Shown here: positions 18,963 through 29,775 of the stretch, in pieces
Layout of the letters: each line of letters starts with the position of its first letter
Numbering within the stretch: the stretch's first letter is position 1
Assembly (NCBI GenBank): GCA_946803715.1
Contig: CAMPET010000012.1
Span: 251,244 to 281,018, forward strand
DNA length: 29,775 nucleotides
Origin: Beroe ovata
Lineage: Eukaryota > Ctenophora > Nuda > Beroida > Beroidae
Direction of reading: 5' to 3'
Translations under genes and position numbers: made by a program
Notes under the pieces: model-generated
What the model was told of the DNA's origin: nothing
Databases searched by the model: none
Seen by the model: only the letters and a program-made list of their open reading frames with translations

Positions 18963-20208
18963 TCATGAAATGTTTCCCAACGTCCCATACCGAAAACCCA
19001 TCTTCTCTAACACTTCTCCTGTTGTAATTCTCAGTGTAGCATCTTCTCTATCCAAATTCTCAGATTCTTTGTCGCCTTGACCAGATAGCTCTGCAAAAGT
19101 GGGGAGGAGATTTAGCGTGTTATTTACAGTTTATAGACTTATCGACCACACATCGACATTCGGATGTCACTTATCAACTAGGACCACGCCCACATTTAAT
19201 CTCATATACTTACCGGGTGAAGGTTTGTAATGGTCACGATGTGGTGAAGAGTTGAGAGTGTCTCCTCGTGTCCCAATAGTTTAGTCACTGACTCAAGCAC
19301 ACAAGCTCCAGCAATTACACTTGGTGGATGCAACACTGACTCGTACTCTGAAATATTGGCAACTTGCCATCATGTTGTCATATTGTATTGACCGGACAAT
19401 ATCATGGTGTCATGGTGTCGCAGTACTCACCCATGTAGACAACTGGTAGGAGGTGGTAAGCATGCTCCTGCACCACCTCCACAACATCAATAGTATACTC
19501 CTCTGCTATCTTAGCGGTGTAAGAGGTGAAGTAGTCCGTTGGGAGGACTACCTGGTCTAACTGTAGTCCCACTGCACTCAGGAACTGCTCTCTTATTTTC
19601 TGTAAAAATGCTGTCGTTGTCAAGGTCATTTCATTTCAATCCCAAATCTTCGGGCAGAATGCCATTTATTCTCAACACTTCATCCTACCTGCTCTTATAC
19701 CCACCATGATCTTGTTGAGTCTGATATAGTTGTGTAGCGTGCTACTGATGGTGAAGGGCGTGCCCAGAGCTCGACTACACACCAGCACGGCGGTCAGTGC
19801 CACATCCTGCAACTCTTGCGGAGCAACACTCTCCACAGAGAGGTATCTGTCCAGCGTGCAGCACACCATAGGGAACAGAGTGGTCGACACAGAGTGGTTG
19901 CCGTGACGACGATCTGTGGTCGTAACAGTACTGTCCACCAACTCAAACACCCAGTCAAGTGTGGTGGACCTCATGTAGGGGTTTATCCTGTTCTTCTGTA
20001 CCAAGCTCAGGTAGTTCGGGTCGGCGAGACCGTGTCGCTCCCGCTTGATCAGATCTCGGATCTTTTCCCGCCGTCTCCACAGGCATTTCATAGTATTAGT
20101 ACCGCCGGGTCTTGACACCGCTGCAGACATGAGAGCTGACACCACAGATTCTGTGGTGTCAAGAGCGTCAGGATGGTCGTTATCTTGTGTAGAATACCCC
20201 GATAGCAT
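18963..20208 (-). CDS. D-type-like G1 cyclin
   Basis: Exons from the 5' end are 20208-19705, 19599-19431, 19347-19214 and 19088-18963, about 310 residues. The cyclin N-box reads RINPYMRSTTLDWVFELV, STTLFPMVCCTLDRYLS and QELQDVALTAVLVCSRAL. The second fold includes LPTDYFTSYTAKIAEEY and YESVLHPPSVIAGACVLESV, the same arrangement as D cyclins (MLEV...LDRYLS...HDF...PPSMIA). Such cyclins activate CDK4/6 in G1. No LxCxE retinoblastoma-binding motif is visible near the N-terminus, so it is divergent or the start is incomplete. The last exon has tandem acceptors GCAG/AG: the downstream one gives the 42-codon reading used here, the upstream one an early stop. The 5' end lies in a haplotype-like duplication. 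Confidence 0.75.
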
Positions 20209-20708
20209 ATTTCAATTGTTATCAAATCTTTTGTCACTGTGAGAGTAAACTGATCACATTTTACAATTTTAAATTTTTTTGAGTTAAAAATAGTTAAATC
20301 AAATTTTGCATAGAGATTAAAGGTATATCAAAAAGTTTTATCAAAAAGTTCTTGGAGTGGACAAAACTAAGTAGCGCGTGTTTATCTGTAAGTAAAAAAT
20401 GCGGTCGGTATGCAATCGTGGGTGCCACACCTTCAATTAACGANTGTCAAGAGCGTCAGGATGGTCGTTATCTTGTGCAGAATAGTCGGATAGCATATTT
20501 CAATTGTCACTGTGAGAGTAAACTGATCACATTTTACAAATACAATTTAAGATTTTTTTGAGTTGAAAATAATTAAATCAAATTTTGCATAAAGGTATAT
20601 CAAAATTTCTTGGAGAGGAGAAAACTAAGTCAAAAGAAGCACGTGTTTATCTGTAAGTAAAAAATGCGGTCTGTATGCAATCGTGGGTGCCACACCTTCA
20701 ATTAACGA
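20157..20708. repeat. Direct duplication of the cyclin 5' region around an n
   Basis: 20157-20443 and 20445-20708 both run from the cyclin codons for ALD (minus strand) through the same upstream DNA to the identical end CTTCAATTAACGA, and each is followed by n (20444, 20709). They differ by small indels and substitutions, including two amino-acid changes in the coding part (MLSGYST versus MLSDYSA). Probably two alleles placed end to end. Confidence 0.8.
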
Positions 20709-20709
20709 N

Positions 20710-20732
20710 GTGTGTGTGTGTATGTGTTTGTG
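20710..20732. repeat. Short (GT)n run after an n
   Basis: GTGTGTGTGTGTATGTGTTTGTG begins straight after the n at 20709. Confidence 0.85.
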
Positions 20733-20794
20733 ATCATGAGCTGGTGCAATCATTGAATGTGCCATCAATAATGTGATACTGATACTCTACTTTG

Positions 20795-21010
20795 ACACTG
20801 AGTATGGGGGATCAGGAGGGTCGCACAGAATTTATCTCTGAAAAATAGAATTTGGCCCTTCTGATCCACCTAACGTGGATAAGGAGGGCCACTCAAATCC
20901 AATTTGACCCCAGGGAAGCGCAACGTGGATCAGAAAGATTACCTAAGGATCAGCAGAAGGGCCAAATTCTATTATTCCATGTGAGCCTCCTGATCCACCA
21001 TACACTGAGT
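20795..21010. mobile_element. MITE with perfect 9-bp target-site duplication, copy B
   Basis: The element at 20804-21001 begins ATGGGGGATCAGGAGGGTC and ends with the inverse CTCCTGATCCACCAT. It is flanked by identical ACACTGAGT nonamers (20795-20803 and 21002-21010). Internal segments AAATAGAATTTGGCCC and its inverse mirror copy A at 5899-6212, though this copy is about 115 bp shorter. The 9-bp duplication with long inverted termini suggests Mutator-like (MULE) mobilisation. Confidence 0.85.
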
Positions 21011-23082
21011 CACACCCAGTCTAATTACATGAACACTAAACACACGCAGTCTGAATAAACTGTGAGAGTGGTCATAAAAACATAACTGAAAACGAAAAAT
21101 CAAAGTGCATATGAGAGAGAATTGAAAGCTCGGTGCCACTACTGCAGCACAACTAATCTATAGACTCAGAGAGTTCACACTGTGACAGCGAATGCTCAAT
21201 AACGACCTCGAATATTTGTACGCGTTAGATCCTCTATTTTCACTCAATGCTTATCTAAAGGGGAGATTAGTGGCTGAAAGTGGACCACACCTACAAGTAA
21301 ATGCAGGGCAAGCAACATGTATTGACTACTCAAGAATTAGCTTGTGCTGGACAAATTTTGCTGGTCGCATCACACGTGGGAGGAAAGCATTGTGATTTTC
21401 TTTTTAGTCTCCGACTATCCAGTATCCAACTGCCACATTTGAATTAAATGCAGTTATTATAAAATCGACACAGATTTTGGGGTCACAAAACCGAATTTCA
21501 ATTTACTATTTATTATTATTTTCGCCAAAAAATGGAAGAAACAAAAATTCACTCCAGCAGCTCAAACAAAATTTTTTGTGAACATTTCAAAGCGATCATG
21601 GATCATATGGGCTGTAACCGACCAGACTGAGTCATGTCATTGATTATGATAATGTAATCTGAAGGACATGGACACTCCCTAGATAACTACGCCACAGTAA
21701 TAGTATACAGGTTGGGTTTCTTGCAAAATTTGAAAAAAAACTAAATGGAAAACTAATTTCAATGTAGAATATCGAATTAAAACAGTATGAATTATAACCG
21801 TTAGCAAATATATGGGCTGAAAAAATCTTTTGAAAAACGACAACGAATCCATAATGATAAATTCAAAATGCCGCGCTGTTTCTGTGTTCTGTATGTGAAG
21901 GCAGGTCTGGCCATGCCCGCGCACACACACACGTGCACGTGTCCAAACACCGGACGTGTACAACACTGCACCCTTGAGAGGGAGAGAGTGTGTGTCGTGT
22001 GATGAATCGAATACGTATTCATAATCTTGCCCCAACTTGTCACACTGTCACTGAACTCAATCAGATGTTTAGAAATAACTCAAAAGTGAAAGAATGCGGT
22101 GATCTCAAGAGGGACTGTTTTTATCAAAATCAAATATTTAGGAGATTTGTTGTTTAATATTCAAATTCAATTATTAGATTCGTGATTTAAGAGCAAGCTG
22201 GGTAGCCGGTGGCTTTCTTCCTCAGTCAGCGGCTTTGATGATATCACTTGAAATAAATAATCGCATGTAATTGCATCATGCTTTAATCTTCATTATCATA
22301 GCAATAGATACTAAAATCATAGCAGTAAATCCAAAAATTGCAATTTTCACAATGAATTGCATGAATATCATTCGTTAGAATGAAAAAGTATCTTCGTCAA
22401 AATACCACATTGTATTTGTAATATTTTGTATTGACGTAGTATGTGTGTACACGTTGAATTTTCTGCCGAGCTATTTTCACTGACCATGTTGATCAATTTC
22501 GAGGATACATCACCAGGCAGGAGCATCAACTTCAAGCATGCCGGTATCTTGTGAATGTGTTTTGAATTCGATCTGGAGGCAAGATCATGATGAAGATCGC
22601 GAGCAAAGCCGTTGAGATATTGGCAGTATATGAACAATCAATTAGCTGAACAATCAATTATCTGATCGACGGAGGAACAATCATTGCTGCACATATACCT
22701 ACATTTACAATCCGGCATGCTGGGAGTCAAGCTGTGACGAAAGCTGTTATGGGGAGGTATAGACCATATTGCTGTCATAGTCACACGTCTGTGTGAGCAG
22801 ATATTGTGCCAATATCATCATAAAGAGAGGGATCGTGGTATATAAATGAAAATCCATGGTATCATGGACCATCGCATGTGTCAAGACCCGCAGGGAGAAA
22901 ATGACCGCCGCACACATTCTCTCATTGCGAAGGAGAGGGAGAATATATTGATATTTCGCACGTTGTACTGCCTCTGTTGCGTTGCAGCAGAGCTGGTCAG
23001 CATAAAGTTATTGTCTTTGCTCTCCACGGGATATTGATACTGATTGATCGCTTCAGCTGATTCCGGTATGTAACAACAGGTC
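21011..23082. other. Intergenic, no supported gene
   Basis: AT-rich DNA with short ORFs on both strands, up to 118 codons at 21679-22035 minus. None has a domain, signal peptide or good splice context. An ACACACAC/ACGTGCACGTG patch lies near 21920-21945. Confidence 0.5.
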
Positions 23083-23360
23083 AGGTTTACAATGTACAAT
23101 GTACAATGTACACACAATGTACAGTCCTAATACTATGTACATACAATGTACATTGTTCCCATAGTCATACAATGAACATTAAACATCGAACACATACAAT
23201 GCACATTGCACATTCTACACAATGTACAATGTACAATTTACAATGTACATTATACACTTAGTATAATGTACATGTTTTAGTATAATGACTTACAATGTTT
23301 ATGTATGTTGTACATGTACACACAGACAATTGTACAAGTACATTATACATTGTACACTTT
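23083..23360. repeat. Degenerate GTACAATGTAC / GTACATTGTAC palindrome array
   Basis: More than a dozen copies or near copies of TACAATGTACA occur with irregular spacing. The core GTACAATGTAC and its complement are both present, so the array can fold on itself. Similar words occur at about 12590-12770 and 28731-28755. Confidence 0.8.
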
Positions 23361-23433
23361 CCTCCTGCAGTGACCACTGAAGACTGACAGTGACTAGAAT
23401 AACCACACCACATTAATATCAAGTCGTGTTAAC

Positions 23434-25147
23434 GTGGTATCACCACTGACCCTGTGTATCACGATGATGCCAAGTGACAGGAAGTTCATGCAGAGACGAC
23501 GCTCACTACAGCTCGAACAGAGTCGGTACAACAGTTGTGTTGAGCAGAGCAGAGTCTTCCGTATCAAGGAGCTCAATGCTGAGGTGAGGGCTAGTTGGGG
23601 AGTGGGGACATGTGATGGCGGCCGGGGTTCAGGTTAAAGTAGAGGCTCTTTGCATGGGAATAGTGACTGTGAGTGAATGTATGAGATTGAGATTGAAATC
23701 AGATCGCGTCTGTTTAAGGTGAAGAAGCTGAAGTCTCTACGAGTAGTGTTGGAACAAAAAGCTGCTCAAAGCTCAACAGTTCTGTCCCAAACTGAGATCC
23801 AAGAGGTAGTCGAATTCACTTTAATAAAACATAACTATCAAAATCACTCTTTTCAAGTTCAAATAGCGTCAACATCTTCTACTTGTTGCAGGTGGAGAAT
23901 GATCCAGACTTTATGAGTTTAGACAATTTGAGAGCGTGGAGCATTACAAACTACGGCATAGTGATGCAGAGAGCAAAAACCTGTCATAACTACAAGAACC
24001 ACAGGTAGATGCAGTCATACTCGATTGAAAGTCCAAATTCACTGCTAGTGCTAGTGCTTAAGTTCAAATTTTCCTCAAGAAAGTTCACACTCACACTCAC
24101 AGTGAGGCAGATTCACGAGAATCATCATGATGGAGTCATTGAATTTGAAGGTTTCCGACAATGCGTTCAAGCTTTCAGTTTCTGGTGACATTGGTGACAC
24201 TGATCTATCGTATCGCAGGGAGATAAGTGGTCTGTACGGGATAGCGGAGGAAAGTGCTACTGCGGATCAGTGCCCGCGAGAGCTGCCGACAACAGCACCA
24301 GCATTTGACTCCGAACAAAGAGGGGGTGGTGGAGCTGCTGACACCACACGCGGGTATGATAACCGTCAAGTTCGATATGTTAGCAGGTCACAATGTCACA
24401 TAGTGCATCGAGAGTGTTACATAGACTTAGAGAGGATCATGCTCTGACTTTGAGAATGAAGATCCTTTTAGAACTGTTAATGAATTATGAATCATAGAAT
24501 TGAATATCATGATCTAGTAAAATTTTATTGACTATTCCATTTACAACACCAGGGATCAAAAGAGGGAGAAGGAGGAAAGTGTGGGAAAAGTGGCAGAATC
24601 CACATTCAAACAGAGGCTGAAAGCAGAGGTGAAGAGAACTGATGCCCTCGAGAAGCGGTTTGAGGACTTGGAGAGAAGACTCATCGAAAACAAAAGTGAG
24701 TTACATGATGCCCATGAAGAGTGAAGACATGAACAAGGAATATCTTTTTATTTGTGGTCGCATGCATCACAATATCACATTCACAGTGCAAACTCCACGT
24801 GTGCATTGTGGTCTCAAACAACCGCTATAAGTATAAGAATCTTCCCAAGCGAAACCAAAGAGAAACTAATAGAAACCAACTCACGCTACATCAATTCAGA
24901 GTCAATGGAACAGAAGCACCAAGCTGAGCACCAGTCAGCACCAGACGCCCTGTCGACCAACTCTAAGGAGGCCGCCACGAAGGCCGGTGACCCGCCGTGT
25001 AACTTCACCAACTTGATGTACTATCGTACCCACTCAGGCCGTGTGCTCATCCCAAACCCAGTGGATTACACTGCGATCCAATCTATCAACAAACTTCCTC
25101 CAAGTACGATAAAACCTATAAGCAGGATCAAATCAACATCATTCTGA
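23434..25147 (+). CDS. Unrecognised coiled-coil protein, six exons
   Basis: Exons are read as 23434-23583, 23719-23805, 23892-24004, 24219-24353, 24553-24695 and 24900-25147 (stop included), about 291 residues with consistent phases 0-0-2-2-1. Start 23434 is the first in-frame ATG; 23464 or 23467 (MPSDRKFMQ) are alternatives. The N-terminal half (RRRSLQLEQSRY, IKELNAEVKKLKSLRVVLE) and the fifth exon (FKQRLKAEVKRTDALEKRF, EDLERRLIENK) look like coiled coils. Between them is a conserved-looking SLDNLRAWSITNYGIVMQR. The last exon is polar and ends with LMYYRTHSGRVLIPNPVDY and a basic tail. Exon 4 (45 codons, Gly-rich) is symmetric and could be skipped in frame. I do not recognise the family; a cytoskeletal or ciliary coiled-coil protein is only a guess. 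Upstream exons may be missing. Confidence 0.65.
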
Positions 25148-26392
25148 ACTAGAAGAGAATGTAATATACGACGATCATGTGGATTGAATCTAACTCGCGT
25201 GCTGTGTTGCTATGTGCTGGATCTTATAGCTTCTTATGAGCCACAAGAAAACAACGATATGAACCAAACATTTTATTTTCCAACTTATAAAATGTTATAA
25301 AACTCAAACTGATAATAAGTTCATCGGTTCTACCAACATAATAATCATATTCTGGTACAGCTAGTACTGTCGATTAGCGTCGATTCTTGATTCTTCCATA
25401 ATAAGTGGAAGCGTTATCATTATGATGCTGGGTTAGATTTTGAACAGTAATACTATGATTCAGCCATCATGCTTCAGCTTGAAATTTTGGAGTGACAGCG
25501 TATATAATATGACATAGTGTAACAAAAAGTCGAACGTAAAACATAAAGATTAAAACTCTCAATGTCTGAAAAAAGTCTTAACAAAATAATATGCTTTAAT
25601 GGTTACAATTTACAATTTGGTGATCGTGAACTTTTGTGGAAGACTACCTTTTACGGAACAAAAATCGAAATCAACGCCTTATCATGTCCAGTGAATGACC
25701 AATGAGACTCTTGATCTGTCCCTATTTGAGTTCACATAACAGTAAAGCTGAAGTACAATCGCGATGTAACTTTGAATTATTTGACTTTGGGTAGCGGGGT
25801 AAAGTACGAAAATAAGTTAGTAAAAATGGTATAAAAACAAGAATATCGCGAACAAAGACCTACATCTGCTTGATGAACAGTTAGGCTTGCTACTTTACTA
25901 ACAAATATGCCAATATCTCAACTAAAAAGTCACTAAACATCAATATCAATCACAGTCGACATGCTAGCCAAACGAAAAAGGACTTGAAAGTTCGAACTCG
26001 GTACGAATAAAATGACATGTACTGACAACTTAGCCCCAAAGTTAGAACTAGCTAGTCTTTTAATGTTTGGCATATACTTGCCGTCATTCAGTCGTTAAAT
26101 TAACGGTTAATCAGCGAGTAGCATTCGTCATTATCAATGTTGTCACAATTAAATGATGACTGTGTGTATATTGTGGTTGTATTGTTGATTGTCCAACTGA
26201 AACAATGTTAAAGACAAAGTTGGTTTTCTGTTGCCCTCTCATTTGATATTGACTTTATGTATCGACTTGGTAAGTCTCTGACGGAACAGCATTTTGCTTC
26301 ATGTCGCTTATAGCTTCCTGTCTTGATTCGTTCAAACTTGGACAATGCATCGATCAGCTGTGATTTCAGCTCTGCTGGGACCATTGACCATC
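25148..26392. other. Convergent spacer; 3' UTRs, no gene
   Basis: AT-rich stretch between the coiled-coil gene and the receptor kinase, which point at each other. A minus-strand AATAAA (TTTATT, 25272-25277) could end the receptor transcript with a long 3' UTR; a plus-strand AATAAA lies near 26005. No ORF of note. Confidence 0.5.
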
Positions 26393-28066
26393 TTACACTT
26401 TGACTTCGCTATTCAGCGAGTCTCGGAAAGCAAGGAGAGATTTCTTGATTCTCAGTGCTGTTAGTCGTGCTCCAGGATCATGACACCAGCATTCTTTCAC
26501 AACGTTTTCCATCACTCTCAAATACTGAAATAGGGAAAACATGTTAGTGATACGGTACCAACTACCAAACTTGCCAATTCAGCTTACGACCGGTCACTGA
26601 CTGCACTCACCGACCATGCGCGCGCCCCGCAACTTGACCGGCCCATATGCGCGCGCGGTGAGCCGCGCGTCAAGAAGTTATGACAGCTACTAAAAGGTAC
26701 TCGCGCGTTACAACTATGTGATGGCAAAGTTAGAACTAGACACGAAAACAAGACGACCCAAGGTTAATTATCAACCCCGAACCGTAGAAACGAACATAAC
26801 AAGGGTCTCAAATCTTAACATTGGTAGTTTTTGTATACAAGGTGTGGACGGACGAGGAATTATTATAAAGGAGGTGACCATGCCCTGGTATAGCCTGTGA
26901 AGTTGGGCGGCAAATTTCCAGTCTAGACATTACGTCATCAAAACTAAGAGCAGGGGAATGCGAGAGTCACACGTACACCCACACATACACACACAAACAA
27001 ACACACGAACCGACAGACACACACACTTACACTAGCCACTGGTATTTATATCGGTGTATCAGACATGTGCACATTATTGTGGCTTTGTCGCTTCCAATCA
27101 CTGCTAATTCACTCCATTAAAATATGGCAAGGAAGCTTGCCTGTCGTGTGTACAATTGTATTCTCATTACTGTGTATTTATGTGTGTACATATTGTGTAC
27201 ATTTCGTAATTGAGTGTGGTAGAAAGCCGGCTGTTAATAATGAGGAGAATTGAGATGAAACTATAAAAGTCACCTTACATTCCCTATGCAACAACAGAAT
27301 ATTTCAATGTGTTGTGAGCCACAAAAATGCAAAATGTTCCAAAGGTGAAGCACTGTAAAAACAACGGAGGGGCTGTGTACGATAAAACACGAATTACAAA
27401 ACTAGGTACAAATACCGAAGTCCGAAACAGAGTAGCAAGTTTTTCTAATTTAGGTGTTACTGGAAGTTTCCAGAACATAATACCGATTTTCGTATTCCAG
27501 TTTGTTGAGACAACAATAACTTGTGTAAGTTCACACTGTTTTACATTTGTAAAACTTCACAAGTTATAATAGTACAGTCTGTTATGTGGAAGACAACCCT
27601 AGCAACCTAACATACACACACACATACACACACATACACACACATACATACACATGCACACACATACACACACATACACACACACATTTCGGTTGCATTA
27701 TCTCTTGATCACTGATAGCACAATCACAAAATATTTCGGGGAATCAGAGCATTGGTCGATGGTCATGCGGCTCCTAATATCAGCAGCAATGTAATGGGCG
27801 CATTTTTCATGGTCATGGAATGTGATTTAAGCTTGTAAATTGCGGTTTACGTGCACTTTGAGTAAAGGTGTAATGTGTAGTGATTAACAAATTAATTTCC
27901 ACTATTTCAAGTGATTTCCAAACACGTACCTCATCGTTGCTCCAGTGTCGGGAGACTGCTGGTCGACATCGGTCCACCACAACGACCTTCCTCATCTCCT
28001 CAAACGTGGGGTCGGGAGCCACAAACTCGTGGTACGGTTGTCGGTATTCCTCGACAATTGGTGCAC
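26393..28066 (-). CDS. TGF-beta family type I receptor, last two kinase exons
   Basis: The penultimate exon is 28066-27930 (incoming phase 1) and the last exon 26524-26393 (stop TAA at 26393-26395). Joined, they give 89 residues from the end of the Ser/Thr kinase domain. Landmarks are APIVEEYRQPYHEFVAPDP, TFEEMRKVVVVDRCRPAVS, RHWSNDEYLRVMENVVKECW and ARLTALRIKKSLLAF. The motif PDP-x-x-EEMRKVV with ECW-x-H-x-x-ARLTALRIKK is diagnostic of type I receptors (ALK/BMPR1/ACVR1-like), which phosphorylate SMADs. The tail after LRIKK is longer than in vertebrate ALK5 (about 15 residues, ending SEVKV). The extracellular, TM, GS and N-lobe exons lie beyond the window end. Which ligand branch it serves cannot be told from this part. 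Confidence 0.93.
26525..27929. other. Large intron of the type I receptor gene
   Basis: At about 1.4 kb this intron is long for the window. It holds a CpG-rich patch (26600-26710, GCGCGC tracts) and AC microsatellites (about 26970-27030 and 27610-27690). ORFs here are short and unsupported. Confidence 0.7.
27610..27690. repeat. (ACACACAT)n microsatellite
   Basis: ACACAC blocks separated by AT give a rough CACACACATA period. It lies within the receptor intron. Confidence 0.9.
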
Positions 28067-28077
28067 CTGGGAAACAA

Positions 28078-28187
28078 ACAGTGTGTGCAGTGACTGTTTA
28101 CAGTGTGTGCAGTGACCGTTTACAGTGTGTGCAGTGACTGTTTACAGTGTGTGCAGTGACTGTTTACAGTGTGTGCAGTGACCATTT
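28078..28187. repeat. Minisatellite, 22-bp unit x 5
   Basis: Five head-to-tail copies of ACAGTGTGTGCAGTGACTGT plus TT, with one or two changes per copy. The array begins 12 bases upstream (on the minus strand) of the receptor's penultimate exon. Confidence 0.93.
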
Positions 28188-28200
28188 TTTGTACGCACCT

Positions 28201-28463
28201 GCCACAGTGGTGCAGTGGTATGTACTGCAATGTACAGTATAACAGTGCAGTGGCATGTACTGCAATGTGCAGTGAAACAGTGCAGTGGCATGTACTGCAA
28301 TGGACAGTGAAACAGTGCAGTGGCATGTACTGCAATGGACAGTGAAACAGTGCAGTGGCATGTACTGAAATGTACAGTGAAACAGTGCAGTGGCATGTAC
28401 TGCAGTGTACAGTGTAACAGTGCAGTGGCATGTACTGCAATGCACAGTGAAACAGTGCAATGG
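28201..28463. repeat. Minisatellite, 35-bp unit, about 7.5 copies
   Basis: Units CAGTGAAACAGTGCAGTGGC + ATGTACTGCAATGGA start at 28235, 28270, 28305, 28340, 28375, 28410 and 28445, with a partial copy at 28201-28234. Because the unit is not a multiple of three, all frames stay open on the minus strand, producing spurious ORFs of His/Cys/Thr-rich repeats. Confidence 0.95.
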
Positions 28464-29775
28464 ACCTGTCCAGATATTCTATTTGGGTAAGAGTGATTCC
28501 TGCGGGTCAATATATCGGGTCCCGATAGCTATGTTGCCCAATGGACAGTGGCCATTGGATAGTTTCCTTCGTACTCAACAAGGTACCTACTAGCTTGATT
28601 ACAGGTGCTTATCATCAGGATTACTCATCATAAAAGTAAGAGTCCAGGTACTTGTTAACAGTGCGTGTTGCATGGTAATACACTAATTATTGGTAGTGCA
28701 GTAGGTAGTACACAAAGTATCAATTACTCATGTACATTGTACAATGTTGTACAATTAATAACGATGAGTATAGAATACTCGCAGAATTGATGCACAAACC
28801 GACTCCAATTAGGTAATGGCTTCCAACTCATTATGTACTTTTTCTCCTGGACCACACACAACATCGTTACAAGCTCAAAACTTGGCAGTGAGAATAGATA
28901 ATTGAATGTTTGAATTGCTGAGGGTCCCAAATACACGAGAGATACAGTAGAATAAGACCACCATAATTGACCAAACTTACACTTGTATGAGCAAGGTTTT
29001 TTCTTATGGTGTGAGACTATTCTGATACCCTGAAAATGATCTGGAAAGAGCATTCTGCTGCCATATCATTGACAACGTTGTAAATGAGACACGAATAGTA
29101 AAATGCAATAACACCCCGTACAAAGTAGGTATCAGTAGGAGAGGTCACGACTCACATATTCATACTTGAGTAATGGGCTCACAAATTCAGCTAGCTTGTT
29201 ATTTTCTCAGGTGTGGCCAAAGCATTCATAAAGGTATAAGATGAGTTATTTTCTAGACTCTTGAAAGGTACTGTATAGAAAATATTACACTTTTTTTCTT
29301 CAATACTGACGCCCGGAACCGGGATAGGTTATTTGGCTCGGTTTCAAAGATCTCCACACGCTAGGTAGTGCAGATTCGGAAATAACGGATCACAGTCATC
29401 CACTTACAAAGCAACAAGTAAATGCTGTGTTTCAACTCGCTAGCCCATCATATTGCATGACCTTGTGTCTAGACTGATACGAATTATTAAACCAGCTGGG
29501 GATGAAAGACAACTCTAATTTTGTAACTCTATTCCACAGATGTTGCAGTATAGATATGCCTTCTCGCACCATGGCGGTCAAACCTTCTCACACATTTCCT
29601 GGTGCTGTAACTTCTATATCAGTTTACAGTAGAGCAGCAGCAGCAGCTGTAGTACCCTAAATAACAACGACACGGGGAGAGGTAGGGTTTGACCTTAGTC
29701 CGTGTAACGAAATAACATGGCGTTCCTCGGAAACACATCCGTATATAACACACTGGGGACTACGCTTAGTTCGTG
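28464..29775. other. No exon seen; probably receptor intron
   Basis: The missing kinase exon before the GAPIVEEY block (expected to encode the RYMAPEVL and W-E-I/V stretch) was searched for on the minus strand and not found. The intron therefore probably runs past the window end. A GTACAATG palindrome is at about 28731-28755 and a short CAG run at about 29635-29648. Confidence 0.5.

Noticed and set aside
21679-22035. 118-codon minus-strand ORF, and the overlapping ORF 21801-22043
   Set aside because: Includes an ACACAC run, has no domain or conserved-looking segment, and the competing frame is equally open.
28142-28510. Minus-strand ORFs with repeated HATALFHCTLQYMPLHC-like peptides
   Set aside because: They are translations of the 35-bp minisatellite, which leaves all three frames open. 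There is no signal peptide, splice context or homology.

Overview
The window is animal nuclear DNA. Six multi-exon genes have canonical GT-AG introns, mostly short, and their products include an animal-specific TGF-beta family type I receptor and a CELF/Bruno RNA-binding protein. Compact genes, AT-rich spacers, microsatellites and many small foldback elements suggest a non-bilaterian or other marine invertebrate. A sponge is my best guess, but the sequence does not prove it. Exon structures below were worked out by hand from splice signals, reading phase and remembered family sequence patterns; no alignment was run.

Layout. 2109-2911 (+): last four exons of a CELF/Bruno gene (linker and RRM3). 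4815-5177 (-): a small orphan secreted Cys-rich ORF. 5513-6335: a cluster of three foldback/MITE elements, one inserted in a tandem array. 7282-9287 (+): geranylgeranyl diphosphate synthase, 7 exons. 12486-9802 (-): a CRELD gene, and 13443-18555 (+): endoplasmin/GRP94, arranged head to head. 20208-18963 (-): a D-type-like cyclin. 20804-21001: a second MITE. 23434-25147 (+): an unrecognised coiled-coil protein, 6 exons. 28066-26393 (-): the last two kinase exons of a TGF-beta/BMP type I receptor.

The most interesting part is 9.8-18.6 kb, an apparent ER protein-folding pair. CRELD and GRP94 diverge from about 1 kb of shared upstream DNA that contains an ERSE-like site (CCAAT-N9-ACACG). The single CRELD gene appears able to make a membrane form (read-through to two TM helices) or a soluble, acidic form ending in SDEL (spliced to a separate last exon). 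It also carries two alternative 55-bp exons that cannot both be used in frame. GRP94 ends in RDEL.

Assembly caveats: single n characters (1780, 8688, 16405, 20444, 20709) look like joins. Two of them separate near-identical tandem copies, one containing a GRP94 exon and one the cyclin 5' end, which are probably unmerged haplotypes. A 33-n gap lies in a GT microsatellite in a GRP94 intron.
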